A stretch of DNA of 8,174 nucleotides from CAZESH01 sp964514665 (GCA_964514665.1 CAZESH010000200.1:1-8174); one strand, 5' to 3'. Counted from the first letter of the stretch, positions 1-7,003 are shown. A program made the numbers and translations. Notes: generated by a model from the letters alone, not told the origin.

Positions 1-454
1 GCGGACGAATCGAACGGGTTGCGAGCAGCGCTTTATGCACATTTTTCCGCGTTCGATCATCCAGCCGGAACCATAGCGCCTCCGGAGCCCTGATGATCGC
101 ATGCGACAAAAAGGCGGCATCCACCAACGACTGCGTGAACGGTCCGTCAGCGGCAAAGCTGCAGTAATCCGCTGAATCCGGATCCGTCGCGGCATCGATC
201 GAGCGCCGCGCCCAATCGCCGAATTTCGCTTGCAATGCCGCCTCTTCCCCGCCCGTATCTCGCAATTCCAGCCAAGGGGCGATGCCGGCCAGCGTTCTGG
301 CAATCGCTTCCAAATGCGTATAAGCACTCCGATCGCTCTTCGCTTCGATCGGCATCGTTTGCTTCAGCCGTTTGTCGGCTGCAGAGCGGAGAACCGGCTC
401 GCTCACCCGCAGCATTTGCTCCAGCCAGTATGACCGGCTTGCGGTTCCCATCAT
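1..454 (-). CDS. DUF2264 domain protein, N-terminal part (gene cut by window edge)
   Basis: The minus-strand frame from 454 stays open to base 1, giving 151 codons of a longer protein. It begins MMGTASRSYWLEQMLRVSEP and continues with blocks I recognise from the DUF2264 family: YTHLEAIARTLAGIAPWLEL (residues about 45-64), DPDSADY (about 92-98) and LVDAAFLSHAIIRAPEALW (about 110-128). DUF2264 proteins are alpha-helical barrel-like enzymes found in polysaccharide loci of Firmicutes and Bacteroidetes. From memory, some members are classed in CAZy as GH154 beta-glucuronidases, but I cannot check this here. No signal peptide is visible, so it is probably cytoplasmic. It follows the GH88 gene by 13 bases and is likely co-transcribed with it. 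Two adjacent ATGs (454 and 451) could be the start. The second has the better distance from the ribosome site. The role in removing a uronic acid is inferred from context only. Confidence 0.85.
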   Translation of the reverse strand, partial: MMGTASRSYWLEQMLRVSEPVLRSAADKRLKQTMPIEAKSDRSAYTHLEAIARTLAGIAPWLELRDTGGEEAALQAKFGDWARRSIDAATDPDSADYCSFAADGPFTQSLVDAAFLSHAIIRAPEALWFRLDDRTRKNVHKALLATRSIRP

Positions 455-457
455 TTA

Positions 458-467
458 CCCACCCCTT
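458..467 (-). promoter_or_regulatory. Ribosome binding site of the DUF2264 gene
   Basis: AAGGGGTGGG lies directly after the GH88 stop codon (468-470), on the minus strand. It ends 3 bases before the ATG at 454 and 6 bases before the ATG at 451. The spacing favours the second ATG, although either would give practically the same protein. Confidence 0.6.
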
Positions 468-1613
468 TTACTGCCAAATTATGCGCTGCTCGCCCTTTAA
501 ACGGGCCAATCCTTCAACAAAGAAATAATCTCCATAAATAAGCGGAACATCGATATTCTTGATTTCCGGATAATGGCCGGTGCCATGTAAAATCAAACCT
601 TCTTCGTCAGGATTATCCCAAGCGCCGTAATGAGTATAAAGCGATTTCAATATCCGGATCGCCGCATCGCGATACGGCTTGGCTGCTGTCGCCGGAACTT
701 TTTCCGCCAACAGCAGCAGACCGCTTGCCGCGCATGCGCCGGCGGAGGAATCGCGATGCTGATCCACGTGCTCAGGAAGCCGGAAATCCCAATGCGGTAC
801 GTGATCGTCCGGAAGCTGGGCAAGGAAAAAGTGCGCGGTACGCTTAGCCGCTTCGAGATATTCCGTTTGCGCCGTATGATGATAGCACAGCGTGAGGCCA
901 TACAGCGCCCAGGCTGTGCCGCGCGACCAAGCGGATTCGGCAGCATAGCCTTGCCCGGCGAGCTTCTCCTCCGGTTCGCCCGTATGCGGATCGAAGCGGA
1001 CTATGTGATAGACTGATCCGTCGGGCCTCAGAAAATGCTGCAGCACCGTTTCCATATGCGCCTCGGCCACGTGCCGAAAGCGGGGATCGCCGGTAACCGT
1101 GGCAGCCCAAAACAAAAGCGGCATGTTCATTACGCAATCGATAATCGCCACTCCCGCATTATCCTCGCCTTCCCGCCAAGGATTCCAAGCGCGGATATAT
1201 CGGCCTTGCAAATTAAATCGGGCAGCCAGCAGATTGGCTGCAATCAGCGCGCGGCGTTTGGAATCCTCGCTGCCCAGCAGCTTGTAACGGGCGACGCTGC
1301 TCAGGGTCCACATAAAGCCCATGTCATGGTCCAATCGATAGTACTGCTGCAGAACGGGATCCAAGCCTTGCTCGCACTGCTCCGCTACCTGACGAAATGC
1401 ATCCTCTCCGCTTCCGCTGTATAGCAGCCACAGCAGCCCGGGCCAAAAACCGGCCGTCCACCAGTGGGCTTCTTCCAGCACGTAAGTGCCTCCGATGCTT
1501 GCGTGAGGATAGCTGGCGCCTATCCGCCGCATCGTCCGTACGGTTTTTTCCAGCGTTTGCCGCCAAGCCCCCTCCAGCCATTCTATATTGACAGTCACAC
1601 TTTCTTCCCCCAT
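468..1613 (-). CDS. GH88 unsaturated glucuronyl hydrolase, cytoplasmic
   Basis: This 381-residue protein has the length and motifs of glycoside hydrolase family 88 (Bacillus sp. GL1 UGL, about 377 residues). Such enzymes remove the 4,5-unsaturated uronate left at the non-reducing end by polysaccharide lyases, by hydrating its double bond. Residues recalled as essential in UGL can be placed: Asp97 in LDHDMGF (UGL Asp88), Asp159 in IIDCVMNMPLLFWA (Asp149), His203 in YHIV (His193), Gln221 in GQG (Gln211) and Arg231 in SRGTAW (Arg221). The last four all sit exactly ten residues later than in UGL. There is no signal peptide. The ATG at 1613 directly abuts the lyase stop (TGAATG) and has no ribosome site; a GTG at 1598 is preceded by GGGGGAAG at a good distance and may be the true start. 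The C-terminal loop lacks the Ser/Lys sulfate-binding motif of streptococcal UGLs, suggesting an unsulfated substrate. The partner lyase lies immediately upstream. Confidence 0.93.
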   Translation of the reverse strand: MGEESVTVNIEWLEGAWRQTLEKTVRTMRRIGASYPHASIGGTYVLEEAHWWTAGFWPGLLWLLYSGSGEDAFRQVAEQCEQGLDPVLQQYYRLDHDMGFMWTLSSVARYKLLGSEDSKRRALIAANLLAARFNLQGRYIRAWNPWREGEDNAGVAIIDCVMNMPLLFWAATVTGDPRFRHVAEAHMETVLQHFLRPDGSVYHIVRFDPHTGEPEEKLAGQGYAAESAWSRGTAWALYGLTLCYHHTAQTEYLEAAKRTAHFFLAQLPDDHVPHWDFRLPEHVDQHRDSSAGACAASGLLLLAEKVPATAAKPYRDAAIRILKSLYTHYGAWDNPDEEGLILHGTGHYPEIKNIDVPLIYGDYFFVEGLARLKGEQRIIWQ

Positions 1614-3464
1614 TCAATGAAATTCAAAAACAAGCTTGATGGTTTGCTCCGGCGCCGGATTCTGCAGGGAAAAATCCAGTGCATGCCAAGTCGCAGGCTT
1701 GCCGAAATGATCCTGATAAACATGCCTTTCAACCTTGGGCTGAAGCTGTTTGCGATCATAGCGAACGACCAGCTTGCGGGCGCCTTCTCCCGTCAGCAGC
1801 ACATGGGATTGCCCGATCACGGGTTGAAATTGGCTTACGAAGCGTTCAATGATCGCGCCCGGAGTTTCGGCAAAACTGAATCTATCTTCCAGCTCCAATA
1901 CGGGAAATCCCTTCTTATGCCATGTAAAGCGCCGGCTCAGCGCGATTAACTGCGGCAGGCGGTAAGCGGAAGAAAAGTCGAAGGAAAAACTGTCGCTGTC
2001 CTCCCCCAGAGATACCGCAAGCTGCTCTGCCCGGCTTCCGCCCCCCGCCAATTGACGGCACCCGTCGATAATCGGTACGGAATGGCCTTGCGAGCCGGTG
2101 CAAGCATAGGCATAACGTCCATCTCCGAAATAGGCGTCCGTGTATTCCCCGCTGCCGAGATCGCATAAAAATACTTGGCCGTCGCAAGTCAGAATGAAAT
2201 GGCCGATGTCGTTATGATTATGCGGCTCGTCATTATGACCGCCCTTTGCAGCCATGCCGAACCGCGAGCCTTCGCTGGTGTGGCGGGAAACGAGCCATTG
2301 CGCATCTTCCAGGTAGTGGTCGGCCGGTGCCCATTCCTCCCCCGCGCTTCGCGGATCGAACCACAGCAGCTCTCGGAACGCCGGTGCCCAGCGGCTGCAG
2401 TGATCGTCGGTGTAAGAAGCCCGAAGCTTGGTGGGCGGAGCCTTCACCTCCGGATAAAGACTGGCCAGATAATGAGTAAAGCCGATCTGCACGGGAACCC
2501 GCCGGGGAGCGTCGGAAAAGTTTGCGGTAATATCTTCCTGCAAGTATGCCTTTTGCTGGAATTGCGCAATTTTGTTCACTTTGTCATCCTGCATCAGATC
2601 GATTTTGCCTAGTGTCCGCTTCTTCAGCAAATCGGCATAATAGGCGAAAAAACCAAAGCCGTAATTCCAATAACCTACGCCTTCCAGACATGCGCCGTCA
2701 TCGCCGAAGCCTTTCAAATAACAGGACAGGCTTTCCAGCACCTTCTCCGTGATATCGGCCAGCGGATCTGCATCCTCCAGCAAAAGCAGCGCAGCAGAAC
2801 CGATCGATCCCGCACATACGGCGGCCCAGTTGTGTTCGGCCGTTTCCCAATGATAGGGACCTTGCAGCAAGTACGGCTTGAACAAACGCCGGGTGACTTC
2901 CTCTGCTATTCGGCTACACAGCAGGGGGGGCAGCCAGGATTCCGTCAAGCGCAGAATTTCGCTAAGCGCGAACCCCGTCTCGGCCGCGAACAAATCGATG
3001 CTTGTCTTGATTTGTCCACGGCTCCAATAGGGCGATTCCACGGCGAAGCCCAGGGTCCCGTCGGTTTCCGCCGAACCCTTGAGATGAGCGGGCAGACACC
3101 ACGAATACTCGCCGCAAATCGCCCATAAAATATCGCACAGCGCTTTCCGGTATTCCGGCTTCTCCGGGTCGAGCATGCTCATAAGCGCCATCGTGTTCAG
3201 CCTTCTTCTTCTTTCAAAGTAGACACGTTCGAATCCGAGCCTGCTGCCGTCGCGTTCAAACAGCGAAAACATCGAATACTCAAGCGCTGGAATCGCCAAC
3301 GGCAGCAATCTCCCCGCTTCCGCGCGAATCTCCGCCAACAGCGGTTCGTATGCTTCATCTTCATTCAACTTGCGCCAAAATGATTGCGGATCGCCGTCGG
3401 GAAACAGCAAATGCAATCCCGCCCTCGTCCGGGCCAGACCGGATTGTATTTCTTGCTTTCTCAT
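1614..3464 (-). CDS. Heparinase II/III-family polysaccharide (oligosaccharide) lyase
   Basis: This 616-residue protein has the heparinase II/III layout: an N-terminal alpha/alpha-barrel region (about 1-360) and a beta-sandwich region (about 385-616). The hallmark GGHNDEPHNHNDIGHF (408-423) is intact. By analogy with Pedobacter heparinase II, His415 would be the catalytic counterpart of His406, and His417, Asp435 (in FLCDLGSGEYT) and His461 (in GHSVPIIDG) would bind zinc. His211 in EHNW and Tyr265 or Tyr268 in EGVGYWNYG match the spacing of the catalytic His202/Tyr257 pair. Such enzymes cut uronate-containing chains by beta-elimination and create the unsaturated ends that GH88 removes. The N-terminus (MRKQEIQSGLARTRAGLHLL) is not a signal peptide, so it probably acts in the cytoplasm on imported oligosaccharides. 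The ATG at 3464 has a strong ribosome site. The lyase family number and substrate (glycosaminoglycan-like, alginate-like or other) cannot be assigned by eye. Confidence 0.9.
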   Translation of the reverse strand: MRKQEIQSGLARTRAGLHLLFPDGDPQSFWRKLNEDEAYEPLLAEIRAEAGRLLPLAIPALEYSMFSLFERDGSRLGFERVYFERRRRLNTMALMSMLDPEKPEYRKALCDILWAICGEYSWCLPAHLKGSAETDGTLGFAVESPYWSRGQIKTSIDLFAAETGFALSEILRLTESWLPPLLCSRIAEEVTRRLFKPYLLQGPYHWETAEHNWAAVCAGSIGSAALLLLEDADPLADITEKVLESLSCYLKGFGDDGACLEGVGYWNYGFGFFAYYADLLKKRTLGKIDLMQDDKVNKIAQFQQKAYLQEDITANFSDAPRRVPVQIGFTHYLASLYPEVKAPPTKLRASYTDDHCSRWAPAFRELLWFDPRSAGEEWAPADHYLEDAQWLVSRHTSEGSRFGMAAKGGHNDEPHNHNDIGHFILTCDGQVFLCDLGSGEYTDAYFGDGRYAYACTGSQGHSVPIIDGCRQLAGGGSRAEQLAVSLGEDSDSFSFDFSSAYRLPQLIALSRRFTWHKKGFPVLELEDRFSFAETPGAIIERFVSQFQPVIGQSHVLLTGEGARKLVVRYDRKQLQPKVERHVYQDHFGKPATWHALDFSLQNPAPEQTIKLVFEFH

Positions 3465-3469
3465 GCAAG

Positions 3470-3478
3470 CCTCCCCTT
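3470..3478 (-). promoter_or_regulatory. Ribosome binding site of the lyase gene
   Basis: AAGGGGAGG on the minus strand ends 5 bases before the ATG at 3464. It is nearly the ideal Firmicute Shine-Dalgarno sequence and fixes the lyase start. Confidence 0.8.
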
Positions 3479-3493
3479 CTGCCTGCTTTCCTG

Positions 3494-3510
3494 TTTTTTT
3501 CGGTTTTTTT
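3494..3510 (-). other. Two A7 tracts spaced 10 bases, regulator-lyase linker
   Basis: The 44-base gap between the regulator stop and the lyase start contains, on the minus strand, A7-CCG-A7. The repeat is exactly 10 bases, about one helical turn, so the DNA may be intrinsically curved. No -10 box follows and no hairpin precedes it, so I see neither a promoter nor a terminator here. In RNA it would be an unstructured A-rich leader before a strong ribosome site. Confidence 0.5.
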
Positions 3511-5104
3511 ATCCCCGGTACTCAACGGGCGTCAACCCCGTATGCGCTTTGAAAATTTTTATGAAGTAGCTCTGATTGTCGTAGCCGAGCGTTTCGCATA
3601 TTTTTCCGACCGAATCTCCCGTTTGATCCAGCATTTCCTTTGCTTTGCCAATCTTCATGCGGGTCACGTATTCGATGAAATTTTCTCCTGTTTCCTTTTT
3701 GAACAATCTGCTGAAATAGCTGGAATTCAAGAAAAGATGCTCGGCGACTTCTTCCAGACTGATCCTTCGGTGCAAGTGCATCCCCACATATTGGCAAGCC
3801 TCCACCACTTCCTGGCGGATTCCTGCTCCCGCAGCGGTCATGCTTGCCAGCGTTTGCAAATATCGGATCAACCAAAGCTTCAGCTGCGCAAGCGAATCCG
3901 CCTCCCCGATTGCTTTATGCAGCTTATCCGCCGTATCTCCGGGACGAATGATCTGCATCGAGTGCAGCTTCAGTTTCTGATCGATCAGCAGCTTCAATAC
4001 CCAGTCCCTTACAGTTTCGGACGGATATCGATGCTGGCCGATCAGGGAAATCCACTTATCGGCAAACGCCGAAACCGCCTCGCTCTTCTTGCCGATCAAC
4101 AGCTCGCGCAGCTCTGTGCTGGCTGGCTCGTAATACGAGAACAAGTCGCTTTGCGTTGTGTCCACAGCCTGTTTCTTGACGATGCCGCCTTGCTCGAGAT
4201 AAAAACGCTGATCGCCGCACTCGAGCAAGGCGTTGAGGCCAATCTTCAATCCCTCGGGCGAAGCGCAGCTTTCCCCGATAATGAAGGACATGCCCAGCTT
4301 GATCGCAGATCTCAACACGGACTGGATTTGTCGCAAGCAGACTGCCGCCTGATCATAAACGCTTTGTTTCAGGCTCGGCAGGTAGGAAAAGAGCAGCAGG
4401 CTTACCTTCTCCCCATAGCCGATATACAGCCCCCGCAGCTGCAAATCCAGCAGCACCTCCTCCATGATATTGTTCACGGCAAAGCGCAGGGTTTGATCGG
4501 AAATAAACAGCTGCTTGGCTTCGCTGTAGCCCTCGATATAACCGATAACCGGCAAACAGGCTTCTCCTCCCTGAAAAAGCCCCTGTGCGTTGGCTTCCAA
4601 AAGCCATTGCCTGGGGGACAGCAAAGGCTGCTGAATAAAGTTTTTCAGCCACTGCTCCTTCTGCATGTCTTTGGTTCTGTCCAGCATATGCTGCAGCTGA
4701 TGCTGCTGCCAATTGGTCTTCCTTTTCTCGTCTAACTGGTGTTTAAAGCGGGAAAGCAAAAGCTCCAAATCGTTCGGGTTAAACGCGTCCTTGAGCAGAT
4801 AATCCTGCACGTTCAGCCTCATCGCTTGCTGGGCATATTGAAATTCGTTGTGGCAGGAAAGAATCGCAACGCAAACATCATTTCTGTGGGCTCTGATGCG
4901 GGCAATCAGCTCCAATCCGTCCATCTTCGGCATGCCGATATCGGTGATCAGGATATCCGGCATCTCCCATTGCGCTTGCTCCCATGCTGCCAGGCCATTT
5001 TCATGCGTTCCGCACAACCGAAGCCCGAGGCCCTCCCAATCAACGGCCTCGGAGAGCAGTTCGAGCACGGGAAAATCGTCATCCACCAACATTACGCTGT
5101 ACAT
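3509..5104 (-). CDS. YesN-type response regulator (receiver + AraC DNA-binding domain)
   Basis: This is a 531-residue two-component regulator. Residues 1-120 form a receiver domain: acidic pocket Asp8-Asp10, phospho-acceptor Asp55 in DILITDIGMPKMDG, Ser83 in ILSCHNEF as the switch residue, and Lys105 in DYLLKD. Residues about 120-425 are a long, weakly conserved linker typical of YesN-like regulators, with no domain I can name. Residues about 430-531 hold two helix-turn-helix units of the AraC family (ISLEEVAEHLFLNSSYFSRLFKKETG and the VGKICETLGYDNQSYFIKIFKAHTGLTPVEYR end). When phosphorylated by the kinase encoded just upstream, it should activate transcription of nearby transport and enzyme genes; that target set is inferred from position. 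Its ATG lies inside the end of the kinase gene, indicating translational coupling. The residue order and length are normal for the family. Confidence 0.95.
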   Translation of the reverse strand: MYSVMLVDDDFPVLELLSEAVDWEGLGLRLCGTHENGLAAWEQAQWEMPDILITDIGMPKMDGLELIARIRAHRNDVCVAILSCHNEFQYAQQAMRLNVQDYLLKDAFNPNDLELLLSRFKHQLDEKRKTNWQQHQLQHMLDRTKDMQKEQWLKNFIQQPLLSPRQWLLEANAQGLFQGGEACLPVIGYIEGYSEAKQLFISDQTLRFAVNNIMEEVLLDLQLRGLYIGYGEKVSLLLFSYLPSLKQSVYDQAAVCLRQIQSVLRSAIKLGMSFIIGESCASPEGLKIGLNALLECGDQRFYLEQGGIVKKQAVDTTQSDLFSYYEPASTELRELLIGKKSEAVSAFADKWISLIGQHRYPSETVRDWVLKLLIDQKLKLHSMQIIRPGDTADKLHKAIGEADSLAQLKLWLIRYLQTLASMTAAGAGIRQEVVEACQYVGMHLHRRISLEEVAEHLFLNSSYFSRLFKKETGENFIEYVTRMKIGKAKEMLDQTGDSVGKICETLGYDNQSYFIKIFKAHTGLTPVEYRG

Positions 5105-6920
5105 CCACGGATTCCTCCTTCCCCGGAATCACCATGAGAATTTGTGTCCATTTTCCCGGAACACTTCGAACCTCCATGCGAAAACGATCGCCGAATGTCA
5201 TTTTCATGCGCTCATATACGTTGCATAAACCGATGCCCGAGAAATTCCCCGTCTTATTCTGGGCGCCAGAAGCGGTTCCGTCAGAAGACATCATTTTCCT
5301 GCTTAAAGCTTCCGCTTCTGCAGACCCCATCCCGGCACCGTTGTCCTCGATACTCAACTTCAATCCGCCGGCTTCCATGCCGGCGCTGATGCGAACGATC
5401 CCGGCACATCGATTGAGCCCGTGAATCAATGCATTTTCTATGACCGGCTGCAGGCAAAACCGCGGCACCTCGATCATCAGCGCTTCCTGGGAGACTTCCA
5501 CCTCTAACTTCACCTTTTCCCGCTGCCGCATGTTCATCAGCTTGAGGTAATGCAAAACCAGCTCGATTTCTTCATGCAACGGGATACTGTCCTGCACCTG
5601 GCTGATCGTCATCCGCAGCAGCCTCGACAGCGACTCGATCATTTCCGCACTCTCGCGGTCTCCATGCAGCATCACCTTCATGCGGATCGAATTGAGCACA
5701 TTGAACAAAAAATGCGGATTGATTTGCGCCTGAAGCATCGCCAGCTCCGCCATCCGTTTGCGGTTATGGGTCAGCGATACCTCCTCGATCATCTCGTTCA
5801 CCTTATCGAGCATCTGATCAAAAGAATAGCCGAGACGGCCGATTTCATCCTGTCCCCGCACTTCCGAGCGTACCGAGAGATTGCCCCGCTGCACCGTGGC
5901 CGCAGTCTTCCCCAAACGTATCAGCGGTTGGGTAAACCGGCGCATCAGCATGAGCAGCAGCAACAGAAATACCAGAAAGGAGATCATTTGAAAAATAAAT
6001 ACACGATTAAAAATCGAGTTGATATTGACAATCGCTTCTTTATACGGCTGCATCGAAACCAGACGCCAGCCGGCAAACTGGAGCGGCAGCTGGGTCATCA
6101 GAAAATTGCTGTCGCCGATCGGCACGATTTCCGAGGACATTTGGACTCCGACCCATTCGAGATAAGGGAAGGATTTGCCGATTTGTCCGGCATCGCGGTC
6201 GGACAAAATCCGTTTGGAGCTGTCCACGAGCATCACTTTCCCATCACCGGCAAGCCTGCTGAAGATCGTATTCATTTGATTTTCCATCATTGTCACGATT
6301 ACGTAACCGTAAACCTTCGTGCTCATGGTGCGCAGAGGGCGCGCTACGGAAATTTGATACGGATTTTTTTTCTTCTCTCCTTTGAACACCGTCGGCGTAG
6401 CCGCAACCCAATACGATTGCAGGCCCTTCAGCTTTTGGACGTCCCCGAACCACGGCTGCTCGGCAAATTTCAACGGATTGTAGTCGTCTATCGAATAGTT
6501 CATAAAATAGTCGCCATTCGTGAGCAAAACCGTCACGTAGAAATGCTCCCCGATCGTGGCGAGCGTATCCAACTGTCCTGTAATGGCATTTGTCTGCTTG
6601 AAGCGCTGGTAAGCGTTTTCCGAACCCTCATAGGGCTGCCCTGTCGCCAGCATTTTGAAGTACGTGTTCATATCTGAATTTTGCTGTACATAATTGGCAA
6701 TGCTGAGCATCGATTTGAGCAGGTTGGTGACATACCCGTTGACCAGCAAAAGCGATTCCTGCGAGTTTGCAATCGCCTGCTTTTTTACCGCGCTTTGCGT
6801 CAAATTGTTATACAGCACCAAGTTGAACGCTGCGGGAAGCAGAATGCAGGCTATGGCGGCCACCATCATCTTGCGGCGAACGGAACGGATGACGAAAAAA
6901 TGCCGGAATCGGTTCGACAC
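5079..6920 (-). CDS. YesM-type sensor histidine kinase, membrane-bound
   Basis: From the GTG at 6920 the protein is 613 residues. It has a first membrane helix (about 18-37, MMVAAIACILLPAAFNLVLY), an extracellular sensor region of about 265 residues (probably Cache-like), a second membrane helix (about 305-326), a HAMP linker (about 326-381), a His_kinase segment with phospho-acceptor His403 in QINPHFLFN, and an ATPase domain with Asn496 in QPVIENALIHG, EDNGAGM (525-531) and GIGLCNVYERM (562-572). It is the YesM/LytS class that pairs with AraC-type regulators and senses extracellular sugars. An ATG 42 bases further upstream (6962) is in frame, but it lies in the loop of a terminator hairpin and has no proper ribosome site. 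The GTG has AGGGGGG seven bases before it and puts the basic VSNRFRHFFVIRSVRRK directly before the first helix. The ligand is unknown; a uronic oligosaccharide is inferred from neighbours. Confidence 0.93.
   Translation of the reverse strand: MSNRFRHFFVIRSVRRKMMVAAIACILLPAAFNLVLYNNLTQSAVKKQAIANSQESLLLVNGYVTNLLKSMLSIANYVQQNSDMNTYFKMLATGQPYEGSENAYQRFKQTNAITGQLDTLATIGEHFYVTVLLTNGDYFMNYSIDDYNPLKFAEQPWFGDVQKLKGLQSYWVAATPTVFKGEKKKNPYQISVARPLRTMSTKVYGYVIVTMMENQMNTIFSRLAGDGKVMLVDSSKRILSDRDAGQIGKSFPYLEWVGVQMSSEIVPIGDSNFLMTQLPLQFAGWRLVSMQPYKEAIVNINSIFNRVFIFQMISFLVFLLLLLMLMRRFTQPLIRLGKTAATVQRGNLSVRSEVRGQDEIGRLGYSFDQMLDKVNEMIEEVSLTHNRKRMAELAMLQAQINPHFLFNVLNSIRMKVMLHGDRESAEMIESLSRLLRMTISQVQDSIPLHEEIELVLHYLKLMNMRQREKVKLEVEVSQEALMIEVPRFCLQPVIENALIHGLNRCAGIVRISAGMEAGGLKLSIEDNGAGMGSAEAEALSRKMMSSDGTASGAQNKTGNFSGIGLCNVYERMKMTFGDRFRMEVRSVPGKWTQILMVIPGKEESVDVQRNVGG
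5114..5120 (-). promoter_or_regulatory. Ribosome binding site of the regulator gene, inside the kinase gene
   Basis: A perfect AAGGAGG lies 9 bases before the regulator ATG (5104), within the last codons of the kinase gene, whose stop is at 5079-5081. The 26-base overlap with its own strong ribosome site is a standard way to make kinase and regulator in linked amounts. Confidence 0.85.
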
Positions 6921-6927
6921 TGAGGAT

Positions 6928-6934
6928 CCCCCCT
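6928..6934 (-). promoter_or_regulatory. Ribosome binding site that sets the kinase GTG start
   Basis: AGGGGGG on the minus strand is 7 bases upstream of the GTG at 6920. It is downstream of the terminator hairpin. Its six Gs could also pair with the six Cs of the terminator's 3' arm (6949-6954), so the ribosome site might be masked in an alternative fold. Confidence 0.6.
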
Positions 6935-6941
6935 GAAACGG

Positions 6942-6971
6942 AAAAAAAGGGGGGCCGATCATGACCGCCCC
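6942..6971 (-). terminator. Intrinsic terminator between the sugar-binding protein and kinase genes
   Basis: Reading the minus strand, GGGGC (6971-6967) can pair with GCCCC (6955-6951) around an 11-base loop that contains the palindrome TCATGA. Two further Cs and then seven Ts (6948-6942) follow. This is a GC-rich stem plus U-tract of the rho-independent type, oriented to stop transcription coming from the binding-protein gene. The stem is short, so leaky termination that lets some transcripts into the kinase gene is plausible. The opposite strand has no matching U-tract, so it is one-directional. Confidence 0.7.
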
Positions 6972-6994
6972 TTCCCCCTTTATCCTTTCCTTCC

Positions 6995-7003
6995 ATTATA
7001 GCA
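6995..7003 (-). promoter_or_regulatory. Possible extended -10 promoter upstream of the kinase gene
   Basis: TGCTATAAT on the minus strand is a perfect extended -10 element of the SigA type, 5 bases after the binding-protein stop codon. The best -35 at 17-base spacing is GATTCA, a poor match, but extended -10 promoters can do without one. The predicted transcript start is near 6988, only about 17 bases before the terminator stem, so most transcripts would end after about 45 bases unless the terminator is bypassed. It could be the kinase promoter with a built-in attenuator, or a chance match in an AT-rich gap. Confidence 0.4.

Noticed and set aside
230..528. Short plus-strand frames near the left edge
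   Set aside because: They are antisense to the DUF2264 frame, whose family motifs are clear on the minus strand, and they run through the GH88-DUF2264 junction.
3465..3508. Terminator or promoter in the regulator-lyase gap
   Set aside because: The T-runs seen on the plus strand have no stem before them, and the minus strand has neither a hairpin nor a -10 box downstream of the A-tracts.
3350..4735. 461-codon open frame on the plus strand opposite the regulator gene
   Set aside because: Its product is rich in Gln, His, Leu and Arg without any domain, it overlaps a clearly real gene on the other strand, and no ribosome site was identified for it. It is a by-product of the codon use of the regulator gene.
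6608..6621. Sequence resembling a catabolite-repression (cre) site, GGTAAGCGTTTTCC
   Set aside because: It differs from the consensus at both ends and lies about 300 bases inside the kinase gene. Chance occurrence is likely without conservation evidence.
5550..6677. 375-codon open frame on the plus strand opposite the kinase gene
   Set aside because: It is rich in His, Arg and Gln, with no recognisable motif, and lies fully antisense to well-conserved kinase domains.
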